A stretch of DNA of 64,000 nt, from positions 4,011,001 to 4,075,000 of the forward strand of contig CM038046.1 of assembly GCA_021397845.1 (NCBI GenBank), written 5' to 3'. The position numbers and the translations under genes were made by a program. This document shows positions 25,591 to 38,039 of this stretch, piece after piece; position 1 is the first letter of the stretch; every line of letters begins with the position of its first letter. The notes under the pieces were generated by a model that saw only the letters and a list, made by a program, of their open reading frames with translations, did not search any database and had not been told where the DNA came from. The stretch comes from Areca catechu. Its lineage: Eukaryota > Streptophyta > Magnoliopsida > Arecales > Arecaceae.

Positions 25591-26100
25591 ATTCTCCCGG
25601 GGTGGGAGGAACTCGACCCCGTCGAGTGTGGGATAACTTGGCTCTCATAGTGCTCGAGTAGGTATATGTTGAGGCACTGCAGATCCTCACGAGTGATCCA
25701 TGAGTCCTCATATTCTGGCCGACCTTGCCACCGAACCAAATACCTCTGATAGCCTCGATTCCGGGTACATATGGCTTGATCATCTAGGATTTTCTCAATC
25801 TTTTCCTCACTATTTGGCCAATTGTATGTGGACACTCTAGGATGGGTTCTCTCTCAAAAGGGAGGGATAGGCTCAAGGTGCTCGCTAGGTATCACTGCTG
25901 GCTCCCTAGACTCTATAAGATCTGAGATGATGAAGGTGGAGCTAATACCTAAATCAGGTAGTATCTCACGTACATAGGCATTGGGTCCACAGATATTCAT
26001 TATCTTGGATGGGTTAGCTTCGTGAGCAAAAAATTCTTTACAACTATAAAATATCCTGCAAAATTCTTTATCTCTCTTTTGGGAATTAGCCAAGTTGTTG
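25591..26100 (-). pseudogene. E2 integrase C-terminus with chromodomain
   Basis: The minus frame from about 26093 reads NPSKIMNICGPNAYVREI and LPDLGISSTFIISDLIES. This is the linker and GPY/F-like end of a chromovirus integrase. In the frame 25536-25835 a chromodomain follows: KILDDQAICTRNRGYQRYLV, RWQGRPEYEDSWITREDL, LLEHYES. The aromatic and WxG-type positions expected of a plant chromovirus chromodomain are present. The two blocks are separated by a stop or frameshift near 25836-25854. The catalytic integrase core upstream is missing. Confidence 0.82.
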
Positions 26101-26568
26101 TTAGTTCATTAGTTATGTTCAGCTTTTGACTAATTTCTATATGCTATGCAGAGGCTAGTGCATTTATTAGACTCAACTAATACCTAATAGACTTGACTAG
26201 ACATCCCTATCAAAGGATGTTTTATTGGATTCTAAGGGACAAAACCTAACAGATTATAAACTCTTTAGGTTTGATCCTATCATGACATGCACATGAAAAT
26301 GTGACATGAACTCTTAGTAGATGCCAGAGAGTCTTCCAAAAGTAGGAAGCAAACATGACTGACTCGATGAATGAATGCAGTATGCAAACCTCTACGAAAT
26401 GCAACCTAATAGTAAAGAAAACAGAAGAAGTTTCCTGAAATGGTAGAAAATAAGAGGTGGGTTCAGGGTTGGTCTGGCAAGATGAGAAATAAGGAGATGG
26501 TTCAGGGTTAATTAGAAAGAGTAGAATATTAGAAGGGGTTTCAGGGATGAGTCCTAAACTAATGAGAT

Positions 26569-28056
26569 TTATCTTATGGTTTGAGGCATATCTAAAGGGT
26601 CTGCATAATGGAAGAAGGGGTCATTGATTTCAGGAAAAAGATTAAGTGGTGTCAAAGAGGTGAGTTCATCCTGAAGGTATTGATCTAAAGAGATTAAGTC
26701 CTTAATAAACTCTTCTGGTTCATAAATCAAAGGACTGGGCTCTCTAATTGGGCTTTCTTCTAGTGGCTCCTCAAGTAAAGTTCTAATAGTGGGACTGGAT
26801 TCCTCATGGTCTTCTTCCTTTAAAGGTTCTTCCACTACAGGTTGGGTGTGGTTAAAGTCAGCTAACTCTAGGGTGGCTTCAACTTGAGTATTTACTGGAT
26901 CAACTAACACTGGATTGGCTTCTACCTGGGTTTCTACTGGATCAACTAACATTGGATTGGCTTCTACCTGGGTTTGGTCAAGGTCAACTGATTCTAGGAT
27001 GGTGGATTGAGTAAATTGGGTTTGGAATTGGATAATTTTCTGGGCCCATTATTCAATTAGGGCCTTGAGGGCTCCTAGATTGGACTCCATGGTTGAACTG
27101 GGTTGGGCTTCATACTCAACTAATTCTAGGTTGGTTTCTATTGGGGCTTGGTTATAGTCAACTACTTCTGGGTCTTCTATAGGTGTTTCTTCCTTTAGAT
27201 CTATAATAGACTCATCATCTTCATACTCCTCTATTAAACTTGGGTCAGCCTCATATATTTCTTCTTCTAGGTCATCTTGGTGAACCAATGGGGTAGTAGG
27301 AGAGATTTGGCTAAAGGAAAACTGGCTAGGGTCTGGGGTGCTAATCCTATGGGGTTCAGGCTGACTAAGGGTTATGGGTTCATAGGTTATGGGTTCAGTC
27401 CTAAGGGTTGACTCGAATTCCAAAGCTATGTTATAGGCTTCTTCTAAGTTCTGAATTTGTCAATGAGATAGTTCTCACTAGATGTCTTCACGAAGGCCAG
27501 TCTCAAACCTGGATAAGGTCACTGATTCGAGTTCATCTAGGCAACACCTAAGGGCACATTCCTCAAATTGGGCTATATACTCCGACACAGACCTATTTTC
27601 TTGATATAACATATTCCATTGGTCTAGAAGGCACTGTCGATAGTATGGGGGAACATACTTAGCCTTAAGCTTTAACTTCATGGCTTCCCAGGTGGTAATG
27701 GATAGATTGCTTATCTGATTATTGAGTCTTTCTACTTGGTCCCAGTATAATCTAGCTTGATCAGTTAGCCTGAGCCGGATAAATTGACACTTTTTCTCAT
27801 CACTCAAGCCATACCATTCAAAATATTGTTCCATGTCTTTTTCCCAGTCTATGTAATCCTCAGGATTTGAGGTGCCACTGAAGGTGGGTACTTGATAATT
27901 GGGCTTCCTATAGTTGGACTTCTGGTAAGGGTCAGAGTATTGGGTTCTCCTAGGGTTGGGCTCCAAGTATGGGTCATGGTATGGGATTCTCCTAGGGTTG
28001 GGCTCCCTATTTGGATCAGAGTATTGGGCTCTCCTAGGGTTGGACTTCATGGCCAC
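26569..28056 (-). pseudogene. E2 gag with acidic C-terminal extension
   Basis: The frame 27478-28056 (192 codons) begins with a Pro/Arg/Tyr repeat region (NPRRxxYxDPYxxPNPRR pattern). It continues as a Ty3/gypsy gag: DYIDWEKDMEQYFEWYGL, LTDQARLYWDQVE, WEAMKLKLKAKYVPPYY, VSEYIAQFEE, FETGLREDI. Three in-frame stops follow (27478-27480, 27475-27477, 27460-27462); CAG-to-TAG and CGA-to-TGA changes could explain them. The frame then resumes as a Glu/Pro-rich acidic tail through about 26569, broken once near 27048. The tail takes the place where zinc knuckle, protease and RT would be expected. It contains a short internal repeat with VDPVETQVEANP. Confidence 0.8.
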
Positions 28057-29187
28057 ACTAGTTGGGTTGGATTAAGTCTACTGGTATTGGGTTCCTAATC
28101 TAGTGATCATGCAACAAATCAAACAATCAAAATGAAATGATGCAACCAAGCATGCAAAGAGAAAGAAAATGCTAGTATAATCTAGGATTTTCTAGACCTA
28201 GAGTCAAAACTGAATGGGTCAGCTCAACTTATACCTAACCCAATAGCTAGTCCTTTCACTGGCTAGGTAGGGGGTGAGAGTGTGGGAGGCCCCCCCTATT
28301 TTCGCAGGGACCTAATTAAAAACCACAGCACCACTTAGGTCATTTGAGTCTGGACCCCCAGCCTTAGACACCAGCTTTCAGTAATAGCTAATAGGTTAAA
28401 TGCACTAGTTGGCCCACACAGCTCGGACCCGACCTGTTGATGTCTCCTAGTCCACTAGGGCAAATTAGGTCTAGTTGATTTTAATTAGGCTTGGGTTAGT
28501 ATGATGTTGGTTGTTTTGGGTCCAAGACAGGTGATGAAATCCTGTCCTGATCTAAGATAGAGAGTTGCCCTTAAGATTAGGTTAAGAATGATGGCAATCA
28601 ATGGCCTTGATGCAATCTAAAACAATCAAAAATTAAAATATTTTTTTAATGATTTATGATGTGTCAAATTAGGTTTAAGTTAACTGGGGTTATCAAACAA
28701 AGTTTGGCTTAGGATTGGGGGTTTGGTAGTTGATTAGGTTAGGTTGAGTCAAGATGCAGAATGTAGCAGAAATCAGTGAATTAGGGTTTCAGTTATTGCA
28801 GAGTTTGACATAGATCCTGATGCATAAAAAATTCAAAAAAAATCTGGAATATAGGATGGATAGTGATGATGAAGCCTACCAAATTTCATGTAGAACAAAA
28901 ATCAGATGATAATGCAAACCTAGGGTTTTATGGACTGCTACAGAAATTATCAGGATTCTATTAGGATTTCTATTATGCCAAATTTTAGAGATTTAGGGTT
29001 TCAGTAAAAATAATTAAAAACTTTGATAATTACTAGAATAAGATAGAGGATATGTAGTAAAACTTTCACAGAAAAATAAAATATTTATGATACCAAAATC
29101 AGATGAAACCTAGACACCTAATGTAGTAGACAGAATGCAGAATTAGAGTTTGTGAATGCAAAGCAAATTAAAAACTATCCTAAACCC

Positions 29188-29199
29188 GCTCTGATACCA
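29188..29199 (-). other. E2 primer binding site (initiator tRNA-Met)
   Basis: The minus strand reads TGGTATCAGAGC, the usual sequence complementary to the 3' end of initiator tRNA-Met. It begins three bases inside the 5' LTR border. Confidence 0.88.
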
Positions 29200-29202
29200 A
29201 AC

Positions 29203-30755
29203 TGATGCAGGACAACTCTAAGACTGCTAAACATGCATAGAAAATAGTAAAATAATTTTTTTGTGATTTTTATAATTTTATGTGTAGGCTAAATTTCTAA
29301 AATAAAGTAAAAACTAGCGGAAAAACTAGCAGTGCAAAGAATCATCGGGTCACAGGCATATTCATGTAAACCAATGAAATATCCAGGACCCGAGAGTTAA
29401 GAAACTCCTAGTTTAGGATAATTTATCTTCATCTAAATCAGATAATCAGAGAAGGGAAGGTTTCTTACCAGTCATAGATGAAAATTCAGCAGCAATAGGG
29501 ATTACTCACAACTCTGATCGAAGCCTGGAAGAATAAGCCTTATTTTCCTTGAATCTGATTACGAATCTGGGCAGTCCGGGCAACAAAGAAGGCCTCCTCA
29601 GGGGAGGGGAAGCATCTCGAGGATCATGCAAGCATCAAAGTTAATCAAAGCAGCAAATAAAAATTAGAAAAGGAACTAGGTTTGAAGGAAATCAAGATTA
29701 TGGCTAAAAGTTGGCAGTCAGGGAAGAAGGAGCTCTTTGGCATGGACGGTAGCAAGGATTCATGTTCCTTGGGTGTGGCTAATCTCCAGGGATGCGGGAG
29801 GGTGCTAGGGCAATAAGGTTTCAATCCATGAACACAAGGAGGCACTCAAAGAGAGAACCAAAACTCAAACTCAAGACAATTTCACAAAATTTCAGCAAGG
29901 TTTATTCATAAGAAAAAGATGCTTACAAGAGGGGAAAGGGATGGGGTATTTATAGAGTTCCCATGCCCTCACTAACCATGGTTACACTTGGGTTACAAGT
30001 CCTCTTCCAAATTGGAATACAAGTCCTTTCCTATCTAGGTTAGAATTACAAAGTTTAAAAGGATTAGAAATCCCAACTAGGTTAGGAATAAACTTGGTCT
30101 TCTCCTTCTTCTCTTCAACTTGGACTTGGTCAAATCTCTTTGGACGTGGTCAACACTTCAAGGATGCTTAGGGGGGCATGTTGGGCCTCTAGGAGCAGCA
30201 AGGGGCTGGCCCAAAGGTGCTTGGGTGCATGAGTTTGGGCCTCTGGAAGCTGGGGTGGCCTGGTAGCAGGAATATTCCCTGGAATCTTGCTTCTTAAGGG
30301 CTTGGGCTTGGCACCTGGGCTTGATTTCTTTGGACTGAGATGTAGGTGGACATCTGGAATCATGGATGCCCTAGTTTAGGAATAATCTCTGGCATCTGGG
30401 GAGGAATCTGGGTATCTGGAGGATATCTGGAAAGAATTAGGGTTTCTGGAAGCATCTTGGATCCTGGATTGTCACACAAAATCCAATGGGCTGATGTAGC
30501 GGCCTCTGACTCCTGGATGTGACCTGGTGAAACTCCAAAATAGGGTGACCTCTTCTCTTGTATAAAAATCGGGCTCATACTAAACTCATAATTGATGTAC
30601 AGGACTCAAAATACTGACTAGGTTGAGGGTTGAGACAAATCAACTAACCTCAACTTATCACAGGACTCAATTCTAGTTGATTACAAAATTTGATACATGG
30701 CTAGGTAAACCAAATAGGGCCCAGTAATCTGTGTCTAATCCTAGTGCCCCCACCA
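29203..30755 (-). repeat. E2 5' LTR
   Basis: This 1553-bp partner of 24036-25590 has matching ends. Confidence 0.9.
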
Positions 30756-30760
30756 GGCCC

Positions 30761-31427
30761 TAGGGCCCTGCCATGCTCCAACGGTCCCTTTAGAAATGGA
30801 AACATTCTACCATGGCACAGGGCTTAGCATCACGGCACCCGCCCCTCCCATGGGGAACTGCACCACCAGAGGGACAGAATCTGTAGCACACCGACATATA
30901 CCTCCAATGGAAGGATCTCCTCCTAATGATCAATCTGATAAGAGGGAGGTTGCAGGCAACGATAAGTCCCTCCCAGAGAGGGCACACAGAACGGGACACC
31001 TGGACAAAGCCCCAGATTTGCTCTGGGCCATCCCACATACATAAGGTCAGAGAGAGGAAAAGTAGGAGGTAAGAAGAAACAAACATGCGAGAAAGAGATG
31101 GAGAGCAAGAGAGCAAGGGACCCCCAGCAGACCCTTCCAAGCTCTCTCTCCCATCTTCGCTTGCTCTTTCCACTTCAATTCTACCTTTCACCCTCTACGC
31201 GGAGAGCCTCCCAAGCTCTCCGCCACAGAGGTTCTGTTCCCCTTGATCATCCCGTTTGACTTGATCATTGGAGTGTCCCCATCGAAATCCCCATCCCGGG
31301 TCTCCTCTTTTTGTAGGGCAACCGGCCTAAGGAGCTAGCCAAGAAAGGGAGGGATGAGCATCCCATGAAAACCCGACGCATTTGTAATACGTCGGAGCTA
31401 CAGGCCACGGTGATCTTGGCGGCAACA
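30761..31427 (+). repeat. E1 3' LTR, second part
   Basis: This continues the E1 LTR exactly where 24035 broke off. It aligns with about 17270-17935 of the 5' LTR and ends at the same GGCGGCAACA. The following GAATA is the E1 target duplication. Confidence 0.88.
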
Positions 31428-31432
31428 GAATA

Positions 31433-34039
31433 CATTCAAGAAAATCAAAAAGCAAAATATTACAAAAATGGCCCAAGGCCTCCCCTAACTCAATCCACAA
31501 AAAATCTCTTGAGTGCTCGCAACATAAATGATAACCCAATCGGTAGCTAAGTTTGCATTTTAATAGATGGCACGAACAACAATAAAAGTACAACCCATCA
31601 AAAAAATAACAATATCATAGAGAAGAGGGTACACCACCTCCCCTCTAATACTCTCCTAGACCCAGGCCATAACAGTAGTGGAGTCACCTTCAATGATAAG
31701 ATGGTCGACTCGTAGGATCCTCTAAGCATAAACAATTCCTGCCCAGCACCATGTAGCTCCACCACAGGAACCATTGGCTTATAGAGATAGCTCTCCATCG
31801 TCGCCATGAATCCCAATCTAGGATCATGAATGACAAAACCAATACCACCCTAACTGCCTATGACATAGCCATCAAAGTTGACCTTGATGTACTACGGAGA
31901 TGGGGGCTCCCAAGAAATAAACACCCATCAGGTCATTGCAAGAGCAAGGTGGCGATCCCAGATCTTTGTGGGTCTCAAGGTCACTTTAATGATCTCTAAT
32001 GCATTACACAAGCACACTCCAAAATAAATCTCACGGGGCATCTCTTGGATTCAAAGACCAGGCTATTTCGAGATAGCTATATATGATATGCAATGTATGC
32101 TGCTAGGATTCCTTCTCTTCTAGTTCACTGTTCGGTAGTACTCTATCTTAAAAAATCAAGAAAGCCCTATACTGGTCATCATATTAGAAAGTCAACTCAT
32201 GAAGTCCTACAAGATGCCATACCTGTCTAGATCACTGGCACATGAAGATAGCATGCTGTAAGATTTCCTCTTCACATCCACAAGAAGGACATGTCAACTG
32301 TAGGTGCAACTCTCTTCCACTACGAAAGGATCTGGTAGGTAGTCATTGCCAAGCAATCTTTTAGAGGAAGAGACTCATCCACGAATAAACACCAATCCTC
32401 CATATCCAGCCAGCATCAAGGCTCCTATACGGTTCCTCTCAATATAGTTGATAGAGATCCACCGTCGCCGCTCTCGGGGAACAAGATGATCTACATTCTT
32501 AACATCTTGACTCCTGTGAATCGGGAGCACTATCGACATGATACACTTATCCAACACCTCTTCAAAAATTTGGATGATGCCACCGGGTCCCATTCCTTGA
32601 TCTAGGGATGGAAGAGATCCAAAATCCTCATAGAGTTAGATATCTCATGACTGATGAAGGTCAGTCAGGCTCAGGGATAGATCAGCCATGCATGGATCAA
32701 GCAATAGATTCACTGACTATCCATCCCTAATGATCCATCTAGTCTAAGAAATTACTTTCAGGGCTCGAGAGCAAATCTCATGCCAAATGTTAGAGCTATC
32801 CCGACCAGCCCGAATCTTCTCTCCAGTGGACCATGATCCGTACCTAGCCTTCATTACCAAGCTCCACATGCTGTCTAGACCAAGCACAAGCTTAGCCTTA
32901 TGTCTAGCAATCAAGGTGTCCCTTCTCGTGATCAAGGATTGAATACCAAGGCCTCTTTTTCTCAAGGGCTAGCACACGACATCCCAAGCTACAAGGTGTA
33001 AGCGACCTTCTCCAAGCCAAGAACCCCAAAGATTCTCTGTAAATATTGCTTCAACCTAGTCATCAAGGTTTTAGGCAATATTGATTTGAAAGGAGATATA
33101 TAGGCATAGAGCTCAGTATTGACCATACCAAGGTAACCCTGTCCATTATAGAAAGAGCATAAGCATGCTATCCCTCCAAGCGATCCTGAATTATCCACTT
33201 CACATGGCCACAATCTATCCTTTTAAGCCTGCTACTAATGATGGGAACTCCCAGTACTACAATATCCTTGTATGCTCAGTAATTCCAAGTCTATCTCAAT
33301 CATGTGTCAAAGGTGACCCGGTGTCCATGGATTGAAGTGCATAGCAAACTTGAGAATATTCATCCTTTGTTCTAAATCCAAACAATAATTGTCTAGAATT
33401 CTTCTAAATCCAATCGCACTTCATACTATGGCTCTCCCCACCAATAGGCAGTCATCTACAAATAGCAAGTGCGAGATGGACTAAGCTCCAGGGGCTAGGA
33501 TATTAAGGATCTAAGATTGACCCTCGGGATGCAGCATGCAAAGCTCGTGACAAGGCGTCAGTATAAATAATGAAGAGATAAGGGAATAGGGGGCAACCTT
33601 GCCATAGACCAGTCGTAGAGCAAACGAAGTCTGATGGAGTCCTATTTATAATAATAACAAAGGACGGATTGCCAATACATGCCATGATCCAACTGATCCA
33701 ACAAGGGTGGAAGCCAAAGTCCACCAAGACCCTCTATAAAAAGCTCTAGCTCATGTGGTCATAAATGTGCTCCATATTCAGCTTAATTGCCATGAAACTA
33801 TGATGAATGAGAGCATGGTGAAGAGTATCATAAATTCTTGAGCAATAAGGATATTATTGGAGATACTATGCCCACCACCAAAAGCTCCCTGCTCGAGATA
33901 AATAAGATGAGAGAGGAGAGGCTTCATACTGATAACCATGAGGTTAGCACAAATCTTGTACAAGGTTGTACACATACTGATTGGTCTAAAATAGCTCAGC
34001 TCGGAAGCATTCTGTCACTTTGGTATCAAAGTGATGAAG
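31433..34039 (-). mobile_element. L1-type LINE, ORF2 C-terminal half (degenerate)
   Basis: On the minus strand the order is: RT motifs (33778-33975: SISNNILIAQEF, preceded by MCTTLYKICANLM; 33503-33727: GFHPCWISWIMACIGNPSF and TTGLWQGCPLFPYLFII). Then comes the catalytic loop as HLLFVDDCLL near 33450-33480, with Val in place of the usual Ala of FADD. A zinc-binding RVT-type block lies around 32250-32590, and an RNase H-like remnant around 31600-31820. Many frameshifts and stops break the frame. The RT continues at 40838 beyond E3, and the 3' end continues at 16469 beyond E1. Confidence 0.85.
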
Positions 34040-34044
34040 GTCCT

Positions 34045-35757
34045 TAGTGCGCGTCGCAACGCATCGATTTAAAACTTTAAATCCACTACTCTAAAAGGTA
34101 GAATAGCGGAAGTAAGGGTTGAATCCATAGGGACTTTTGGTTATTCCAAAAAAGAATTTTTGAAGAGAAAACTAATATTTAACTAACTAAAACAGATAAT
34201 GAAAGAGTATAGATGCAATAAATAAAAATCTTGAAATTTCAACTGGTCACTTGTAGGTGGGCTGGCACTCCACTTCTATATAATTTGTATGTTCCGATCC
34301 AGATATAACCTATTCTTGATTATGACGACCTGTACCTATTCGATTATGGCTCGTTCCCCTGAAATATAGATTAGTCAAAAAACGGATACATATAAATTAT
34401 AAAAATCCTTTTTAGAAATAAGTTATTCGAAGAGCACAAACTGTTCCTATCGAATACAGCTTGTCCCAAGAACATAAACTATGCCTAATAAGAATTAAAT
34501 AATGATTCATAAAAATATTGGAAAGAAACACTTTATTTCATAGAAACTGAGTATAAGAGTGGAAAATAAAATAAACCCCCTGTGCCAAGCACTACAATGA
34601 AATCCCGAGAAGATGATCTAGCCTTCTATCCTGAACATCAGCTTCGCAGAAAAGAAATACGGGAATTGGAAGTGGAATGGGGCGCAGAATGGAAGTCTCC
34701 TGAATCCTTCCTCGAAGTGGAGAATGATCGAAGATTTTATAAATGGAAAACACCGTGTCAAGCCCGTGTGGGAACCGCGATGATTTCTTATCTTAATCTA
34801 CTCAAAAAGCTCGATGCTATCTCCTTATCGTCGCATCTGTTTGTGCGATCCCAGCAAACTTCTTCGCGTCCGCAAACTATTCAAAACTCTTATCCTGCAC
34901 CCATTGATCCGATCTTCCAAACAAACTTCGCGTTCCCTTCTTGCTCCTATCCTTCCGGCATTCCTCTTCTTCAAACATCCCAGTCCGAGTCCGACAAGCA
35001 TATATGATCATAAACCAGCGAGGGAGACAGTTTCCCGGCGGCTTAGAAATAGGAACAATTGGCAGCGAGGAACACCAGCGAAGGGAAAGATCGGCAGCAA
35101 GGAAGAAGAACGGTGAGGAGGTCCGGCGACTTGGGTGGCCCTCGGGTGGTGGTTTGGCAGGAGCTGCAGGGAGGAAGACCGTGGGAGGAGCAGGCGGTGT
35201 CTCGGGCGACGGAAGACGACTTCCCGGCAGCTGGCGGTGGCGGGACGGTATAGGGAGGTTGCTCCGGCGATGCAGGGTGCTTGCGATGGCCGAACGGTGA
35301 AGAAAAGGATAGCAACTTTTCCATCCATTTTTCGGTCGTTGGGAGCTTCTCCGGTCATAATGGAGGTTGTCGGCGGGTTGGGCAGCACCAGGGGATGTTC
35401 TCCGGCGAGTTTGGGTGCAAACGGTGGAAGGTGGTCCACGGTTCTCCCCGTGGACCACTGGTAATTGCATCGGTGGACCGATCAATTGTGCGATGGACCA
35501 TTCAGCCGGTCCACAATGAACCGGCTAAAATAATTTAAATGTTGTTCCAAAAATCATGTTGCTTTAAAAACCATGCTAAAATCTTCTAAAATTGATTTCA
35601 GGCCCATTGAACTCCTATTTGAGTCTGGTTTGCGCCGTTAGATTCCATAATTCAAGCTCTACACAATGATGATGTCAATTTCTATAAAATATCATATAAA
35701 ATTATTAATTTCAATCAAATAAAGTTGGATTAATTATCATTATTTTAATAATTATCA
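34045..35757 (-). repeat. E3 3' LTR
   Basis: This 1713-bp LTR carries a GC-rich island (about 34990-35500) with several open minus-strand frames, and an 11-bp hairpin (arms 35431-35441 and 35448-35458). Confidence 0.85.
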
Positions 35758-37204
35758 CACCCCCAACTTGAACTTTGCTCATCCTCGAGTAAAGAAGATG
35801 AATTAGTCTTGTATACTAACCTGTCCAAAAAGTGAAAATCATCTTACTAACTCTAAAATCAGAGGATGCCCTGTTAGACCATTAAAAAGGTACTTTATTG
35901 GATTACCAATTCCACATATTTAGTGATAGAGTGAAATCCAAAGACTTTTAAAGAGTTTTTCTTTTCCCAACTTTTTATGTCATTCTCTAAATCTTCCAAT
36001 TTACTTTGGTTTTGGTGTAATATTTATTTAGTCCCCACTTTTTTAAAAAAAAATAAATCATAAAATCAGTGCAATGTCCTGACATCTTGCTTTCTAGTTA
36101 ACCCTTGTAGCGAGCTTTAAGCCAATAACTTCCAAACCAGTTGGCTTTAGGGCATTAGGTGTAAAACACCCCTCGGGCTTACTGACTCGAGTCAAAAAGG
36201 CTTCAGTCAAGACTGACTCTATAAAAGATTTCTTTACATCCCCACCTTTTGACGCGAACAACAACGCTTACTTAGGCGAAGGGGTCTGGTTACTCAGTAA
36301 GAGATGCTAAAAACCTTTATTATTAAACTGGAGACATTTTATGATGCCTATACCATTATAAGTAGGATTCATTATCAAGATCGATAGGCCAAAGGATCTG
36401 GAATTACTCTTCTAAAATTTTCTGGTCTGCACTCTACCATTTATAGGATTTCCTTGATAAATGGTCCCTTAGTATCTCTAAAATTGTCTAAACCATTAAT
36501 CACTCCTCATTTAGCGAGCTTAATTATTTTCAATTCGAGACAAAGCTTACACAGAAATTGATTAAAATTTTACTCGAGGATTAGATTAATTTAATTATCC
36601 CCCCAACTTAATTTCCATTGTCTCCAATGAAAGAGGATACTAATAATGTAATGACACAGAAGGATACCACCTGGTAGGGTATAAACATTAGATGTCCTGT
36701 TCCTCGCAATCTTCCTTGATTACTCCTCTTTATTCTAAAACCAAAGAACACAAGATTAAAACTAAAAGCACGAACTAAGGCAAGAACTGGGCTACCTCCT
36801 AGGAGCGCTAAGTTTAAAGTCTTTAGCCAGACACTAAGAGGGAGTGTTACTGATATTGAACTTAGGTACATCCCTTAAAAAAAATTTTAGAAGATAGGCC
36901 AATCAGGAGGCCTTGTCAACATGGCAGAAAAATGTTCGTAGAGTTTTCTACGACGATGATTATCCTTAATCAAGAAAATGCAGGAGGTAAGTTTGCTAGA
37001 CCAAGATTGAAAAATTCTAGAACAATTTTGTTGAAGATTAGGAAGGGATTATGTGTGTTGGGCTGAAAGTGGGGATTGGAGTTTGAAAATTTTTCGATCT
37101 CTAGAAAGGTCTACCCTAATCCCATTCTCGGGTATGGTATGTCCTGATATCATCTCTTCCTGATGGCACTTTATTCAAGTTAATTGTAGGTCTATCTCCA
37201 TACA

Positions 37205-37990
37205 TCATTTCAGAATAAAAGATAGATTTTGGAGGCGATCTTCGAAATTAGTGCCAAATATAGAAAAATCAGTGACAAACTCCTTAAGATCATTATCCCT
37301 CATGTCATCCCTCATGTCATACACATCCCATCCAAAAGCTTGTCTATGCATCCTTAGAACACCAACTATTAGGTCTTCCTGATTAGAGATCACTAGTAGG
37401 GTGTTAGTAGGTGTGACATGAAGCAGTGTCAATTCTAAATCTAGTGGTGATTCTACCTCACATTGAGCCATATAGGGATCTAAGGGATCTAATGAGTTTT
37501 GGGGATAACTAGGAGGTATGGCTTCCCCAACTGTGTTATTCTGTTGTGGTTCCCAGGGAGCCTCAATGAATTCCATCATATCATCAAAGGAAGTCATCGG
37601 TGAGTAAGATGATGATGGAAGTAGTTCATCCCACCAGTTTGGTTTCTCTGTCTCAATCAAATCATATATATTAAGCTCATCGATAGATTGCTGCTGAGGC
37701 ATGATTGGTTGTTGATATTGGGCAAATCTATCAACTTCTGGGTTAGTCTGAGGAAGAGGTGGGTTCTGACTAATTTTTCCAATCCGGTCTAGTGCTTGTA
37801 AAACCTTTTCTTGAAAAGATAGGCTATAAGAAGTAAGAGAAGGTTGACAATCTGAATAGGGTGGATCGTAATATGAATAGGACGAATTGTAATAAGAAGC
37901 ATCTGTGAACGAAGGTCTTTGGGATACCGGGGTAACTACTGGGTGTAGTTTCCACGAAAAATCTAATTGAGCCCCCCAACCTGGGTTGTA
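37205..37990 (-). pseudogene. E3 gag C-terminus joined to pre-RT segment
   Basis: The minus frame reads NAYNPGWGAQLDFSW near 37950, matching the YNPGW...FSW motif at the C-terminus of Athila gag. It is followed by Tyr- and Gln-rich sequence. The longest frame (37205-37702, 165 codons) ends with TLLVISNQEDLIVGVL and HRQAFGWDVYDM. These resemble the short segment just before the RT fingers in Athila polyproteins (the VIIS...AIGW...DI pattern). The RT itself does not follow. Confidence 0.65.
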
Positions 37991-38039
37991 AGCATTAAAA
38001 TTTAAATTTTCTCATGGTCTATAGGCCATATGAGTTTGA

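Larger units (their letters stand above)
24036..30755 (-). mobile_element. E2: gag plus chromodomain LTR element nested in E1
   Basis: The LTRs are 24036-25590 (3') and 29203-30755 (5'), beginning TGATGC and ending CCACCA on the plus strand. The 5-bp flanks are GATCC (24031-24035) and GGCCC (30756-30760); they differ by two transitions and are read as a decayed target duplication. The primer site complementary to initiator tRNA-Met (TGGTATCAGAGC) is at 29188-29199, and the purine-rich tract abuts 25591. The interior is only 3.6 kb: gag, an acidic extension, then the integrase C-terminus with chromodomain. Protease, RT, RNase H and integrase core are absent. LTRs differ at about 8-9% of the first 270 sites by eye. 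Confidence 0.9.
16470..31427 (+). mobile_element. E1: Tat-like Ty3/gypsy LTR element, non-autonomous, split by E2
   Basis: The element begins TGATGTGGCAC and ends GGCGGCAACA. It is flanked by a perfect 5-bp duplication, GAATA (16465-16469 and 31428-31432). The 5' LTR is 16470-17935. The 3' LTR is 23228-24035 plus about 30761-31427, interrupted by E2. A TGG-initial primer-site-like sequence follows the 5' LTR (TGGCATACCAGG near 17940), and a G-rich polypurine tract (about 23213-23227, GGGGGGCATC) precedes the 3' LTR. The only recognisable pol remnant is a deleted integrase (18190-18560). Most of the interior is a 106-bp tandem array. LTR copies differ at roughly 15% of sites over the first 150 bases by eye, mostly transitions. 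It inserted about 45 bases from the 3' end of the LINE. Confidence 0.88.

Noticed and set aside
34877..35485. A host gene of 202 codons
   Set aside because: It lies wholly in the E3 LTR and recurs in the other LTR; it is kept only as an LTR observation.
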